Positions 37,261 to 53,058 of a stretch of DNA of 64,000 nt are shown piece by piece. Position 1 is the first letter of the stretch. Every line of letters starts with the position of its first letter. Position numbers and translations under genes: made by a program. This DNA comes from Talinum fruticosum (lineage: Eukaryota > Streptophyta > Magnoliopsida > Caryophyllales > Talinaceae), in assembly GCA_021018815.1 (NCBI GenBank), contig JAITYX010000079.1:1240001-1304000 (forward strand). Direction: 5' to 3'. Below the pieces are notes generated by a model. It had not been told where the DNA came from. It searched no databases and saw only the letters and a program-made list of their open reading frames with translations.

Positions 37261-37849
37261 TGCCCGGCCGGGGACGAGATGACCGTGGGCAGGAGGGAAG
37301 CGCTGACCACATTGACTTGGAATTTGGCGCCACTACTATTTTATTTTATTTTTTTGGTTTTAAAATCTCCGGGATCTTCAATGGCTGTATTTTCTAGCTA
37401 GATTGGGTCTGCAAATTCTATGGAGGAGTAGGATTATACTTGGGATTTAATTTTAATTTTTTAAAAGAAAAAGGATAGACATAGAAGACTTTTTACGGCA
37501 TGGTCACTTTAGTAAAAAATTTAAATTTATTCCTCATACTTTTTTTCATGCTTTGATAAAACTGCTTTCTTATTTATATCTGTAAAGTTGTGTTTTCCTC
37601 ACTTTTTGTAACCTTTGTAGCTTCTATTTTTAGGATTTTTATGATTTTTATTTATATAATACTCTTATCTCAATAAACATAATTCCATAACTGTGTCATT
37701 AATTAATTTTAGCTTATGAGATTACTTTTCTTTTTCGTTATTTACTTATCAAACAACTACTTTTATGTATTTCACAGTAAGATTTCATTAAAAAGGAATT
37801 TTTTTGCACATATAATATAAAAATATATAGAGATCGAGTACATCTAAAC

Positions 37850-38080
37850 TACTTCCGTGTTCAAAATACTTGTCGTTTTAATGTTATGAGCGAATACTAA
37901 GGAAACACTAAATTCACGATAAAATTTGTATTAAAAGATTAAATTGTCCCTAAATTTCATTGAAAATGAAGAAAATCTATGAGAAAAGGAAAGAAAATAA
38001 AGCAATTAATAAGGACAAAATCGGTAAACTAGTCATTAATATGCAGTAATTAGTATTTTTGCAAAACATGGAGGGAATAA
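37850..38080. mobile_element. Stowaway-like MITE, copy B
   Basis: The left edge TACTTCCGTGTTCAAAATAC and the reverse complement of the right edge, TTATTCCCTCCATGTTTTGC, form an imperfect inverted repeat. The interior shares long stretches with copy A (TTGTCGTTTTAA, CATTGAAAATGAAGAAAAT, CAATTAATAA). It has no coding capacity. Confidence 0.65.
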
Positions 38081-39216
38081 TTAATTATTTTAAATTAATA
38101 TTCTTGCAAAAAAAAAGCTCGTTTTCCTAGGTGGATAAGATTTTTTTAAAAAATTTTGACAATTAATCCCGGTAAGTAACCCTATAGAGTTGTGAATATA
38201 TACAGTAATTAGGGTAGAAAATTAGGCTTTAAGTATTTAAATATAAGCTTGATGGCTTCATGATTATTAATATACAAAGTAGAAAATTACAGTATAAGCT
38301 AAGGAAGCTAAGCTATACTCAACAATAAGACCATGATTATGGCGTAATTGCCCAGTTAAGCTAATTAAGTAGTGCATGAGCTTTCAATTTCATTTGAGGA
38401 GTCTTCCTTACGCTTATAATAAAACTGCTGTTAACATTATGCCTTAATTAAGTTTAGTTAGGTTTTAATAATACTAGGGCACATAATATGAAGTCATATA
38501 CTTAACTTACTTCCTTTAGCTTGCATATAGGGAGGAGGTCAACATCGTCGTCTCCAGGAAAGTTTAAGATTTCTTATTTCGGACAGACTGATCGATCTTC
38601 TAGGTCTACGAGTATGTTCTTTTCAATTTATAAGTAATTTATTATTAATCGGTGTTGATTGATTCTAATACGTACTCGATACATGTTGATGAGTGCAGTT
38701 GATCAATGTTATATAATGTTGTTCGGTGTTGACTAGTGATGTTCGATACTGATGAGTGTTGACTGTTGATAATAAGTATACGTATGACAAGTTTAAAAAT
38801 ATACTCTAGAAAGATAAGGATGAAAATAGATTTTAAAAAATATCAGTTAAATTAGCTGACAACCGTTACGGTTCCAATAAGAGCCCAGCGTTTTCCAGTC
38901 CAACGTAGGTGATAATATGCATTGATTTGAAAGTGAAATGGGGACGGCGTGGACCAGTAACAACATTCCACAGCTTAGTCAATCTACACTTTGGGATGAT
39001 GCTCCCTTTATATCCAACGGCTATTTTTGAAACTGAAATTTAAAAATTAAGCTGAAATTGATTGATGAGAAAATACCAAGCTACACATGTCCCTCTTTTT
39101 AAGACAATCACAAGTTGGGGGTAGCAAATTTTACGTACCTCATCTGCTGTTTAAGTTTCGTGAATCAAATCATCAGAATATTTCATTTATTTCCTTTCAA
39201 ACTTCATTTCATCAAT

Positions 39217-39367
39217 TAATATCTTTGAAAATAAAATTGTTTTTTTCGGGGATTATAATCTATTAAGGTCTAATCATATTGAATTTTCTGTTGTTGTAAT
39301 TATAATATCTTTGAAAATAAAATTGTTTTTTTCGGAGATTATAAGGTCTAATCATATTGAATTTTTT
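39217..39367. repeat. Imperfect tandem duplication, unit about 86 bp
   Basis: TAATATCTTTGAAAATAAAA and the following TTGTTTTTTTCGG-GATTATA...AAGGTCTAATCATATTGAATTTT occur twice, from 39217 and from 39303. The second copy lacks an ATCTATT insert and has one base change, so the duplication is fairly recent. Confidence 0.8.
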
Positions 39368-40453
39368 ATTCTGCAGAAAGAAACTTGTCGTTGTAGTTAT
39401 TTATGTACATATTGATTGTTAAATTAAGCTTACTCTACACACAAAATTTAATGAAATGAGATTTCAACTCAAATGAGGAGTAATTCATTGGAGGAAAGAT
39501 CCATCCATTCATTGACAACAGTAAATGACAGAATATACTATTCCAAAGATTATAAATATTGCACATTTTGTCAAAATCATGTAAAATTGTATGATTATTT
39601 AAAAGTAAAACTCTTATTAGATAAAAAGTCTAGAAAAAATTGAATCACCCGTGATATACACAAGCTGACACATAATTGACCTCAGTCAAGATCTTAATAA
39701 GACCATCTTATACGAGTCTCTCATAAGCAGATGAACATGGGAATTCATTTGCCAGGCACACAAAAAGGGAAGAGCCAGAACCCAGAAGGGGAAAAAATAG
39801 AAGGGATGGAAAGGCAGGTCGAGGTTCTCTCTCTCTCCATGTCTCTGTCTGTCTGTCTCTCTCACTCTCTGAATGAAACTCGAGACAGATGATGAGTAAA
39901 TGGGGCAGAGAGAGCACATCACAGCACAGGCAGAGGCAGGAACTTACCATGACAGAGGAAACAAAATGCTTTGCTGTCCCAATCTCTGACTCTGGATTTG
40001 GAATATAATTTAGTAGAGTACAAACAGGATCAACTATTTCTGGTATAGATAGATAACAAAACACCAAATAAACATGAAACCATTTAATTATCAAACACTG
40101 CGTTTCCAATTTCTCCAGTGTTCTTCTCCCCCATGTGAAAGCATCCCATTTTCTAAGTTATCATCCATCATTATAGTCATGTTCTGATGTAAACCTCTGT
40201 TAATAAAATCAGATTAGCCTTAATGACAGCTTCACATGCCTATCGGATTTTTTTACTACTATTAGTTTTCTGGGTATGGAGGAGGGAAATTAAAATGAGA
40301 GGCTGAGGGAAGAAAAACAAATATGATTTGCAAGTGTACAAGAATTCATCTTAGAAAATATTGTACAAGGCATCACTTGTAGTAGCCAGTAGGGGATTAT
40401 ACATTAATTTGGAGAAAAATGACATTGGATTTTTCGGACTCCGAAGAAATCTT

Positions 40454-44987
<4,534 letters not shown>

Positions 44988-47900
44988 TATGAGCGAGACT
45001 CACCCAACAGATTCAGGCTATAAACCTGAAACTTAACCATGGATACTAAGTTTAGATTTGGGCAAAAAGACAATAAACAAATTGAAAATATGCTAAAAAG
45101 CACATCACGTGGTCACATATGTAGAAAATTGAATGCAGAAAAAAAAAAATTGGGGGCCATCAGGCTCATCTAGAAGCCAAACTAATATGGAGGCTATCAG
45201 GCTCGTAGACAATTAAAGAAAGAAAGTGGTACACAGACACAGAAACATAATTAGCAGAAACAAAACGAAAGTACAAAATACTCTTGACAGTTTGTTGACT
45301 TTGGCATCAGGTCACTGAGATCATATAGGTAAACAAAAAAATACATTTTCGACCAAAGATCCCGGAGTGTTTAGGACAAAAGACTTCCCTTTCAATCCAT
45401 TTGAAAAAACCCTCTAAAAACAGAGATCTAAATCATTCATTGTGTGACAAACAATAAACCCCAATGTTGACAGTCTTGAAAAAACTTTTTTTTTCTTTGG
45501 GGGTGGGAGGGTTAAACATATATTCATTAATGAAAGGTTCTTTTTTTCAATCTTCTTGAACAACAAAGCAAGATTAACCGCTGAACCATAGTTCACAGAC
45601 ATTGAGATGACCAATAAAACCACAAAAACCCTTGATTTTTGCTGTCATTTAACACTCCAAATCAACACATCAAAAAGCAAAATGAAATGCTGGGGAATAC
45701 CATCAGTATCATGAAGAAACATATTAATAAATTGGCAAAATGACAGTAGGCCCAGAGAACCGAAATGGCAATCATATTCTAGCATTCAACAAATTCAAAA
45801 TTAGAAGAAACCAAATTGATCCAAACATCAGTTAGCTAATCTCAATATCATAAAACCACATCACAAATCAAACAGTATTAAAGTGTTTGGGAAAATAAAA
45901 TCCCGCAAGTATCATGAAGAAACAAATAAATATCAATTAACAGTAGAACCGGGAAACCCAAATGGGCAATCAAAAATCATGCATTTCAGTATCAAGTATG
46001 ACTAACTAGTGATTAAGAAACCAAAAAGGCGAAATACCCTAATCCACAGCATTAATCAAACTTAAATATAATGTCAACAACTACAAAACCCATCAAACAA
46101 TCCCTAATTTCTGATGGGTTCAAAGAAAATTAGCCCAGATAAATGATTTTTTTATAAAAAAATCCCCTTTTCTCATTCTGCAGAGTAGAGTTTGAAGCAG
46201 GTACCTGAGAGGTTTCGTTTTGGGGTGGAGTGAAGAATGCGTAGCCCGTGAAGTGCTGGAAAAATAATAAATGGGGAAAGTTGGGAACAACGGGTTGTCT
46301 TTTTCTACTGCGAGCCTAGTGGAGACTTTGTTTTCTGCCAATCAGAAGATCAGAACCACCAGAAATTAAAATCACAAATGGGTATATATTTAGGTTTATT
46401 TCATTGAGATATTATGCCATTTTAATGAAGGGGGAAATTAGAAAAGGATAGAGTTCAAGTGGAGAAGTGTGGTGTAGCTTGAAGGTACCCAACTATTGGT
46501 AGATATTGAACTTGTTTGCTAGAAGGTCATCCATTTTATGGGGCACCAAAAGATCCACACGATATTTGGCGGTTGACAATGAGATATTATAAGTTTTCAT
46601 ATTTGTTATGCTTTTTAGATTAAATATCGAACCAAATTGAACTGTTAGTGTGGTTGCAAGTATTGTGAATTTTGATATTATACATTAAATGTGATATTTA
46701 TGTTGATTTTTATTGTACTACACAAACGACCAATATTTAGTTTTGAAAAAAGCTATATATGTTATGGACATTAATTTAATTATATTTGTCGTAATGGGTA
46801 TTTGATAACCTAATAATAGTGATTTTTTCATAAGTTAATCAACTTACCTTCTTTTTTTCTCCTAATAATTGTCAACAAAAGCTACCAATTAGTTGTGAAA
46901 CAGCAAATAAACAAAACCAACAATGCTACACAAAGCACCACACAGGAAAAAAAAACACATAAAAACTAAAATTAATCATAAAACAATCTATACAATAATT
47001 ACATATCTTGTAAAATGATAACTCCTATTGCACAAAAATATTTGCAAAGGAGTACTCCATGATTATAATGATACATCAAGAAAACAAAATTTAACAATAA
47101 CAAGTGACAATATATCTGTTGAAAAAATTTCCTTATATGAGTTGTTATTTGATGGTTTATAATCTAACTTATTAAACAAGTCATGACTAACAACAATTAT
47201 GTATCATGAAAATAAACTTATAACAATATCAACCAATTAAATGAGACAAATTACTTGACATCGTTACCGATAATTTCTAAATTGATATCATCAATAACAT
47301 CATCTAACTTCATTCAACTTATCCAACCTTATTCATCAATAGCATCGTCTACCGAGCAATATACTCACCTATAGTTGGGAAGTATGCTTGCCATATCACA
47401 AAAATTGAAAACTAATCAAAATCTACCATTTTTTTTGTAACAACCTTGAAAAGCTTATAAAAGCTCATCCAACATACATTTTCAATTAATTTGTTAATTG
47501 ATCCATAAACAAGTTCAATAAAGACCGGAATTTATTATAAAAAATAACTAAATTACGTTAAAATTAAAATTATTATGAGTCATAGTTAAACCCAAGACTT
47601 CTAGTTACAACTCCAAAGTGCTCATTTCGGTGGTTAAAACTAGTGTAAAGCATTAACAACATCCGAAATTATATGCTAACCATTAACAACTCGATTAGGT
47701 TAGTATTAGTATGGGTTAAATATTAGAAGTTTTGATAGAGAGACCATCAATAATTAGAGATATCAGCTAACGGTTGAACGATTAACATTTACCAGAAGGT
47801 GAAACAAAGAGAGCCTATGGAAGTAACGGGGTGGCTAACCGAGCCACCTGCCCAAGACTTGGCAGTGTCAAGTTTGACGACTCCGCCCTGGTCGCTGTGC

Positions 47901-48014
47901 TGATCAAGTGAAGAGATGAGAAAGTAGTAGGAGTAGGTGAGGAGGTCTCAATTGGTTCAGAAAGTAACAGACAGATTTGTCAGGCTTTGCTCAAAATCAT
48001 CCAAACCCCGCCAA
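44988..48014. other. Shared 5' region of the aminotransferase and PRPP synthetase genes
   Basis: The genes diverge from this block. A likely 5' untranslated intron of the aminotransferase runs from a donor near 46200 (CTCAG|GTACC on the minus strand) to an acceptor near 45024 (TTTCAG|GTTT). A TATA-like word (TAAATATATACC on the minus strand) is at about 46381-46392. From 46400 to about 47800 the sequence is AT-rich with no supported gene. Confidence 0.45.
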
Positions 48015-51000
48015 ATGTCGGCGATTCATCTCCATCATCAACATCGTCATCATCTTCATCTTCATCTTCATCTTCATCATCGCTGCAAAAACCCCAGCAT
48101 TTCTCCTACCCCAAAACCCTTTTCTCTCTCCTCGAAACCACCACAATCTCTAATTGGGTTTCAGAAAACAGGGCAGTATCGGATCACATGCGAATCCGGA
48201 AACCCTCGAAATCGAAATTGGACCACTGTGGATTACCAAGTCTCCAAAATCGACCCAATCCAGATTATCCCTTCTTCCCCGCCGCTGCCCATGGCTTCGA
48301 TGGTTCCTGAGCCGGCTAAGCATTTGAAAAAGGTTTGCCTTTTCTTCTGCCCCGAGACTGAAGCCCTCGCTGAGAGAATTGCGGGTCAGTCTGACGCCAT
48401 TGAGCTTCGTGGCATCAATTGGAGGTCTCTCTATCTCTCTCTCTCTCTCTCGCTCTCTCTCTCAATTCATCACATTCTCAATTGAGCATTCTATTTCTGC
48501 AATTCTTCCATTTGTTGGGAAATTTGAGTTTCTTTTCCCTTTTTGTCGCCTTAGAATCTTTGGAAAATTCAGTAGGGACACATAATGTCTTAGTAACTTT
48601 TTCTTTCTGAACATGAAAAAGCGAAGGGCTTTTCCCAGGAAAGCTTGCTTGCTGTATTTTGTGATGTGTGGTTAGATTCTGGAATGGGAATTAAGAGTGC
48701 TAAGATTTTGTTATGATGAAAGATGTTGATACTTCATCTTATCAGTTACATTGTACATTATATTGATTGGGACTGTGGAGGCTTGACAGTTTTGGCTTCT
48801 TAATAAGAGGGCATTTTTATTATGGTCATTGCATTTGCACGTCTGCGACTTTTAAGTAAGAAATATCAGGCTAAGAATGCCAAGTAGTTTTGTTGAAAGT
48901 TTTGTATCTTTTTGCTTCCTTAGGACTTTCGAAGATGGATTCCCCAACTTATTCATTCCCAACGCTCATGGTATACGAGGACAGCATGTTGCTTTCCTGG
49001 CATCTTTTAGTTCTCCCGCTGTAATATTTGAGCAACTCTCTGTGATATATGCTCTGCCGAAGCTTTTTGTTGCCTCCTTCACACTGGTCCTTCCCTTTTT
49101 CCCGACGGGCACTTCTGAGCGTATGGAAGATGAAGGTGATGTTGCAACTGCATTCACTCTTGCTAGGATTTTGTCAAATATACCGATTTCCAGGGGAGGG
49201 CCTACTAGTTTGGTGATTTTTGATATACATGCCTTGCAGGTTTGTCTCCCCTCCCCTGAGGACTTATTTGTAAAATTTTGTTCCTTCTGAAATTTGAACT
49301 TTTTCCTCTCACTTGCGGTGTTTCTCATTTCCCTCTGCATGTCTTAGGAAAGATTTTACTTTGGGGACAATATATTGCCATGCTTTGAAAGTGGAATACC
49401 TTTACTCAAGAGGAGGCTGCAACAGCTTCCTGATTCTGACAACGTACGGTGATACGGTTTTGTTCAGTATTCAAACATGATTATGCAATGACACTTTTCA
49501 GTCATGGAAAACAATTTCAACTTCTATAGGGAATCTATTTTTCTTTTGCATAAACTCGTTTTTAGAAACACATAATGGCTCACGGAGTTGGAATTTGGAT
49601 ATTAAACCATATGCTGGTTTTCATGGTGTCTTTTCCTTGTTTCCTTCAGATATCTATTGCTTTTCCTGATGATGGTTCATGGAAACGATTTCATAAGCAG
49701 CTGCAACATTTTCCTACGGTAATTTTATTTTACTTCTTTGGGAGCTCTGTTGACCTGCATTGATTTGCTGCTGGTAGTTTGTCTATCATGCATCAGATCA
49801 GATGTTCTACTCTATGAATTGTGATTGATGCCTGTGCTTTCTCTTCTTTCTCTCAGTGTCAATTAAGTGTTTTATAGAGAAATAGAAGCTCAAACTTTGA
49901 CTAAACTGACACATTTGAAACAAATTGTACTATTCCGAGACTTGCAATACTGTGAATGCTAGGCATAGTTGGCAGATATGCAGCAGAGGAAAGAGGCTTT
50001 GTACAGTTTCCAGATCCTGAGAATAAATTAACACTATATTCTCATATATCTCTTGGCATAAAGGAAGAGTTCATTTTCTTTCTTTGTTGAGGATATCACG
50101 CTCCTTGCCAGGATGATTTTGCAATAATTTTATTTTAGTATACAGTGGTATATAAAGGTTCGATCATGTCATTCCTATATATTCTGCTTAGATATTGACG
50201 AGATAGCCTTGTTTTGATATTAAAAAAAATGCTTAATTTCAATGTCAGCAATGGTGGTGTAATAGCTCCTCGAGAATGCATTAAGAGATGTGCTCCTCTG
50301 ACTGCGATTCTTTTGCTGTTTTGTGGCTTGCATGACCATGTTTTTCATTCTTAATCGTATGGAAGTCCTGCATAATTCATTGCATGACTGATATTTAGTA
50401 CACAACTAATATGCAGATTGTATGTGCAAAAGTTAGAGAAGGTGACCAACGGATAGTTCGAATCAAGGAAGGGGATCCTAGGGGACGTCATGTCGTAATT
50501 GTTGATGACCTAGTACAATCGGGGGTACCCTCATAGAATGCCAGGTAGACTCTATTTGCAACAATAGTTATTTGCTTGATTGCACTATGCATTTTTCTCT
50601 CCTTGCTTGTGCTAGTGATTATTGTTATTACTATTTCATTGCTACTGATTATCAAGATAAGATTATATGAAGTAATTTGGGACACTATAATCTCCAAGGT
50701 GAACATGACAAAACGAAACTTTTTGAGTATCCACAAAAAGTAAAAATAGAAAATAATAAATAATAACATTATGCAGTGAAACTTCTGAGGTGATATCTAA
50801 AGACGAAAGTAGCTCATAGGATTACAACCAATTCTCCTTGGTTTCCGTTTGTGATTTCTGCTCTGTGACTCGAGAAGCAAAATGAGTTCTGACCAACTGA
50901 CAACTTGGCATGAATGTAAACCAAAAGAATGACAATCTACTTCTATATGGATCGCCCTCAACTCTTATGACTACATAATAGTTGTAGGTTTTATGGCAGA

Positions 51001-52089
51001 GATCTTTCAACACCAAGGAACCGAATCACAATGGATCCAAGCCCTCCTTTCCTTTATCTTAGTGAGATTCTATCTCTTGGGAATTTTTTTCATTTTCTGG
51101 CTGATGACGGATCAAATCAAGTTGCTTGAGAAAAGCCCGCCTTGTACATACTTAAGCCATCCCTGTGAGATTGCCTTTCCCAGACTGGTTTTCATATAGT
51201 GCGTTTTTGGATAATGACATTTGATATTTTGTCCTTAATTGTATGATATGGATCTAAATTATTTAAGGTTGGAAATTACTCATCTGCCAAGGAGTCCCTC
51301 TCTGGGTTCCATTTTTTGTCCCGCTGTCATTAGTCTACACATGCCTGGTGACGTATTCCATTTGCCTTACATTTTTGTTGTGGTATCCTGCAGAAAGTTT
51401 TGGCTGCTCATGGAGCGGCAAAAGTGAGTGCTTATGTCACACACGGGATCTTCCCAAATAGATCATGGGAACGCTTTAAACAAGATACTGCAGGTATATT
51501 TACTTCTCTACTCTTTAATTGTTCCTTCAGTTTTCAAGCAAGATATTATAGGAGTGTCCTGTTGATATCAACAAATGATTATAGCCAGCATATAGAGAAG
51601 ACTCCCCCCTCAAAGCCACCCCAATGGAAAAGGAAAAAGAAAACAGAGGGATGTGGCCTCTGAGTCCCAGGCAGTAGAACAGACGCATGGCCTTGAGTTG
51701 CTTTAAGATCTGGGCTGTGTCGTGGTCGAGCCCATTAACAGCCCCATTCTTCCTGTGGGATGCCAGGTTACAAACTTGGGACTCCTGACTTGGCAGGTAG
51801 AAGTCATGCAATAGAGGGGACTATGTCCTCGTTGGCATTCAGGAAATTGGGGTTCACTTTGATCAAAGAAACAATTTTTGTTCCGTCTTAACTGTTTCGT
51901 GTTTCTTTAACTATTCTAACCGCAACGTGCTTATTGTTTTGGGCCGTGTAAAAAGGTCGGCCTGAGGAGGGACTGACCTACTTTTGGATCACGGATTCAT
52001 GTCCATTGACGGTGAAGGAGGTGAAGAACAGGCCTCCCTTTGAAGTTATCAGTCTTGCCGGGTCCATAGCTGCTGCTCTTCAAATCTAG
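48015..52089 (+). CDS. PRS3: Class II ribose-phosphate pyrophosphokinase (PRPP synthetase), organellar-type, 7 exons
   Basis: The enzyme makes PRPP from ribose-5-phosphate and ATP for nucleotide, His and Trp synthesis. Exons: 48015-48424, 48924-49239, 49348-49443, 49650-49718, 50417-50544, 51394-51493, 51956-52089; 417 residues when one G is restored. The core runs from [21 protein letters not shown], through [24 protein letters not shown] and [30 protein letters not shown], to the PRPP loop [13 protein letters not shown] and a C-terminus GSIAAALQI. These match plant isozymes 3/4, the class that needs no phosphate. The first 90 residues are a non-conserved extension, possibly a transit peptide, although the frame used is oddly His/Leu-rich (CATCTT repeat). 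An in-frame ATG at 48291 (MASMVPEP) would give a 325-residue cytosolic form. The G run 50521-50525 in exon 5 is one base short, inside the PRPP loop. Confidence 0.93.
48045..48085. repeat. CATCTT/CATCAT microsatellite in the PRPP synthetase N-terminal coding region
   Basis: A run of ATC/TTC triplets encodes alternating His-Leu in the frame of the conserved core, and poly-Ser in the next frame. Its length is likely variable, and it makes the N-terminal frame uncertain. Confidence 0.7.
48425..48471. repeat. (CT)n microsatellite directly after the exon 1 donor of the PRPP synthetase gene
   Basis: Intron 1 opens GTCTCTCTATCTCTCTCTCT and continues as CT repeat with one CG interruption. The tract starts within two bases of the splice junction. 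Confidence 0.85.
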
Positions 52090-53058
52090 AAGAGAAATTC
52101 ATGTTTTCTTGCGTCTTCTATTTTTCTCTTCCACATTGGACGCACTGAGTTGTCAGTAGCATTTGAGGGTTTAGACTTTAGACTTGCAAGCTCGCAGTTA
52201 GATCCCGTGGTGTAAATTTCACTTAATAACTGTTTAGACTTTTTGTTAGATTCTGAATGGTTGGTGGAATTTCGGTTGAACTGATGTAAACAAGTGATTT
52301 GGAAAAATAATTGACAGGTGAAGACAAACTTGAACTACATTTTTGTATCATTTTTTAGTTTTAAAGGGCATTTACAGGATCACTCTTCGAGCAGCTTTAT
52401 CTAAAATATGGTATGCCTCAAAATCCTAATCTTTATTCTTTAGTATTGAAATCCAAGCAGTTTCTATCACTAAAACTAATTAAGTTTAATAAATTACTCA
52501 ATGTTAATTCTTGATTAAAAGGAAATTTTGTGAAGGGAAGTGACAGAGAATGTTTTTTCAGAGTGAAGACAATATCTGACATAATATTTCCATTTTTTTT
52601 TATAAAGGAGACATTTCAAAGTGAAGACAGTCTCTGACATACTATATACTATTTCAGTTATGGAGGACATAAGTTATATATGGATCATAAAATTTGAGAA
52701 TTATTCAAAAGTTATATAATCAACTTCTTAACGAAAACACAACATCAAGGAGTTCAATAATCAAGGTTTATTTGCACCAAAAGAACTAATTATCTGATTA
52801 TCAAACCTTTTTTGGTTATGACTCTTTCAGGAAGACAAATTGAAAAACAAAGAATTACTTATTTCTACACAAAGTTGTATGCTCAACGCATTTACAGCCC
52901 GCAAAATCTGTAGAATCATTTTTAAGTTACAACACAGTGAACAAATATTCAGGAATATAAAAAAACCCTATTATTTGTCACAACTAACAAAAAAAGCTGG
53001 TGAAAATGAAGCCTAAAAACCTCTTTTGTTCAACAAAACTCACACGACCCTTCTACTG
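52090..53058. other. Convergent 3' spacer
   Basis: Both flanking genes end into this 970-bp interval, so it holds two 3' untranslated regions and AT-rich sequence. A partial direct repeat is seen: GTGAAGACA-TCTGACATA at about 52562-52582 and again at about 52620-52642. No gene is supported. Confidence 0.55.

Larger units (their letters stand above)
36406..40453. other. Spacer between the SMR gene and the aminotransferase 3' end
   Basis: It begins with the SMR leader and promoter. The rest is AT-rich, with two Stowaway-like elements and a tandem duplication at 39217-39367. At 39690-40110 there is a less AT-rich block with a CT/GTCT microsatellite (39828-39872) and a minus-strand open frame, but I see no known protein in it. 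The aminotransferase 3' untranslated region lies just below 40453. Confidence 0.5.

Noticed and set aside
39708..40109. 133-codon minus-strand open frame with a charged RETDRQRHGERE segment
   Set aside because: The charged part is encoded by the CT/GTCT microsatellite, and the rest has no coding character.
47987..48310. Serine-rich open frame as a separate small protein
   Set aside because: It overlaps exon 1 of the PRPP synthetase in another frame, and its Ser run comes from the CATCTT repeat. It is noted only as a possible clue to the true transit-peptide frame.
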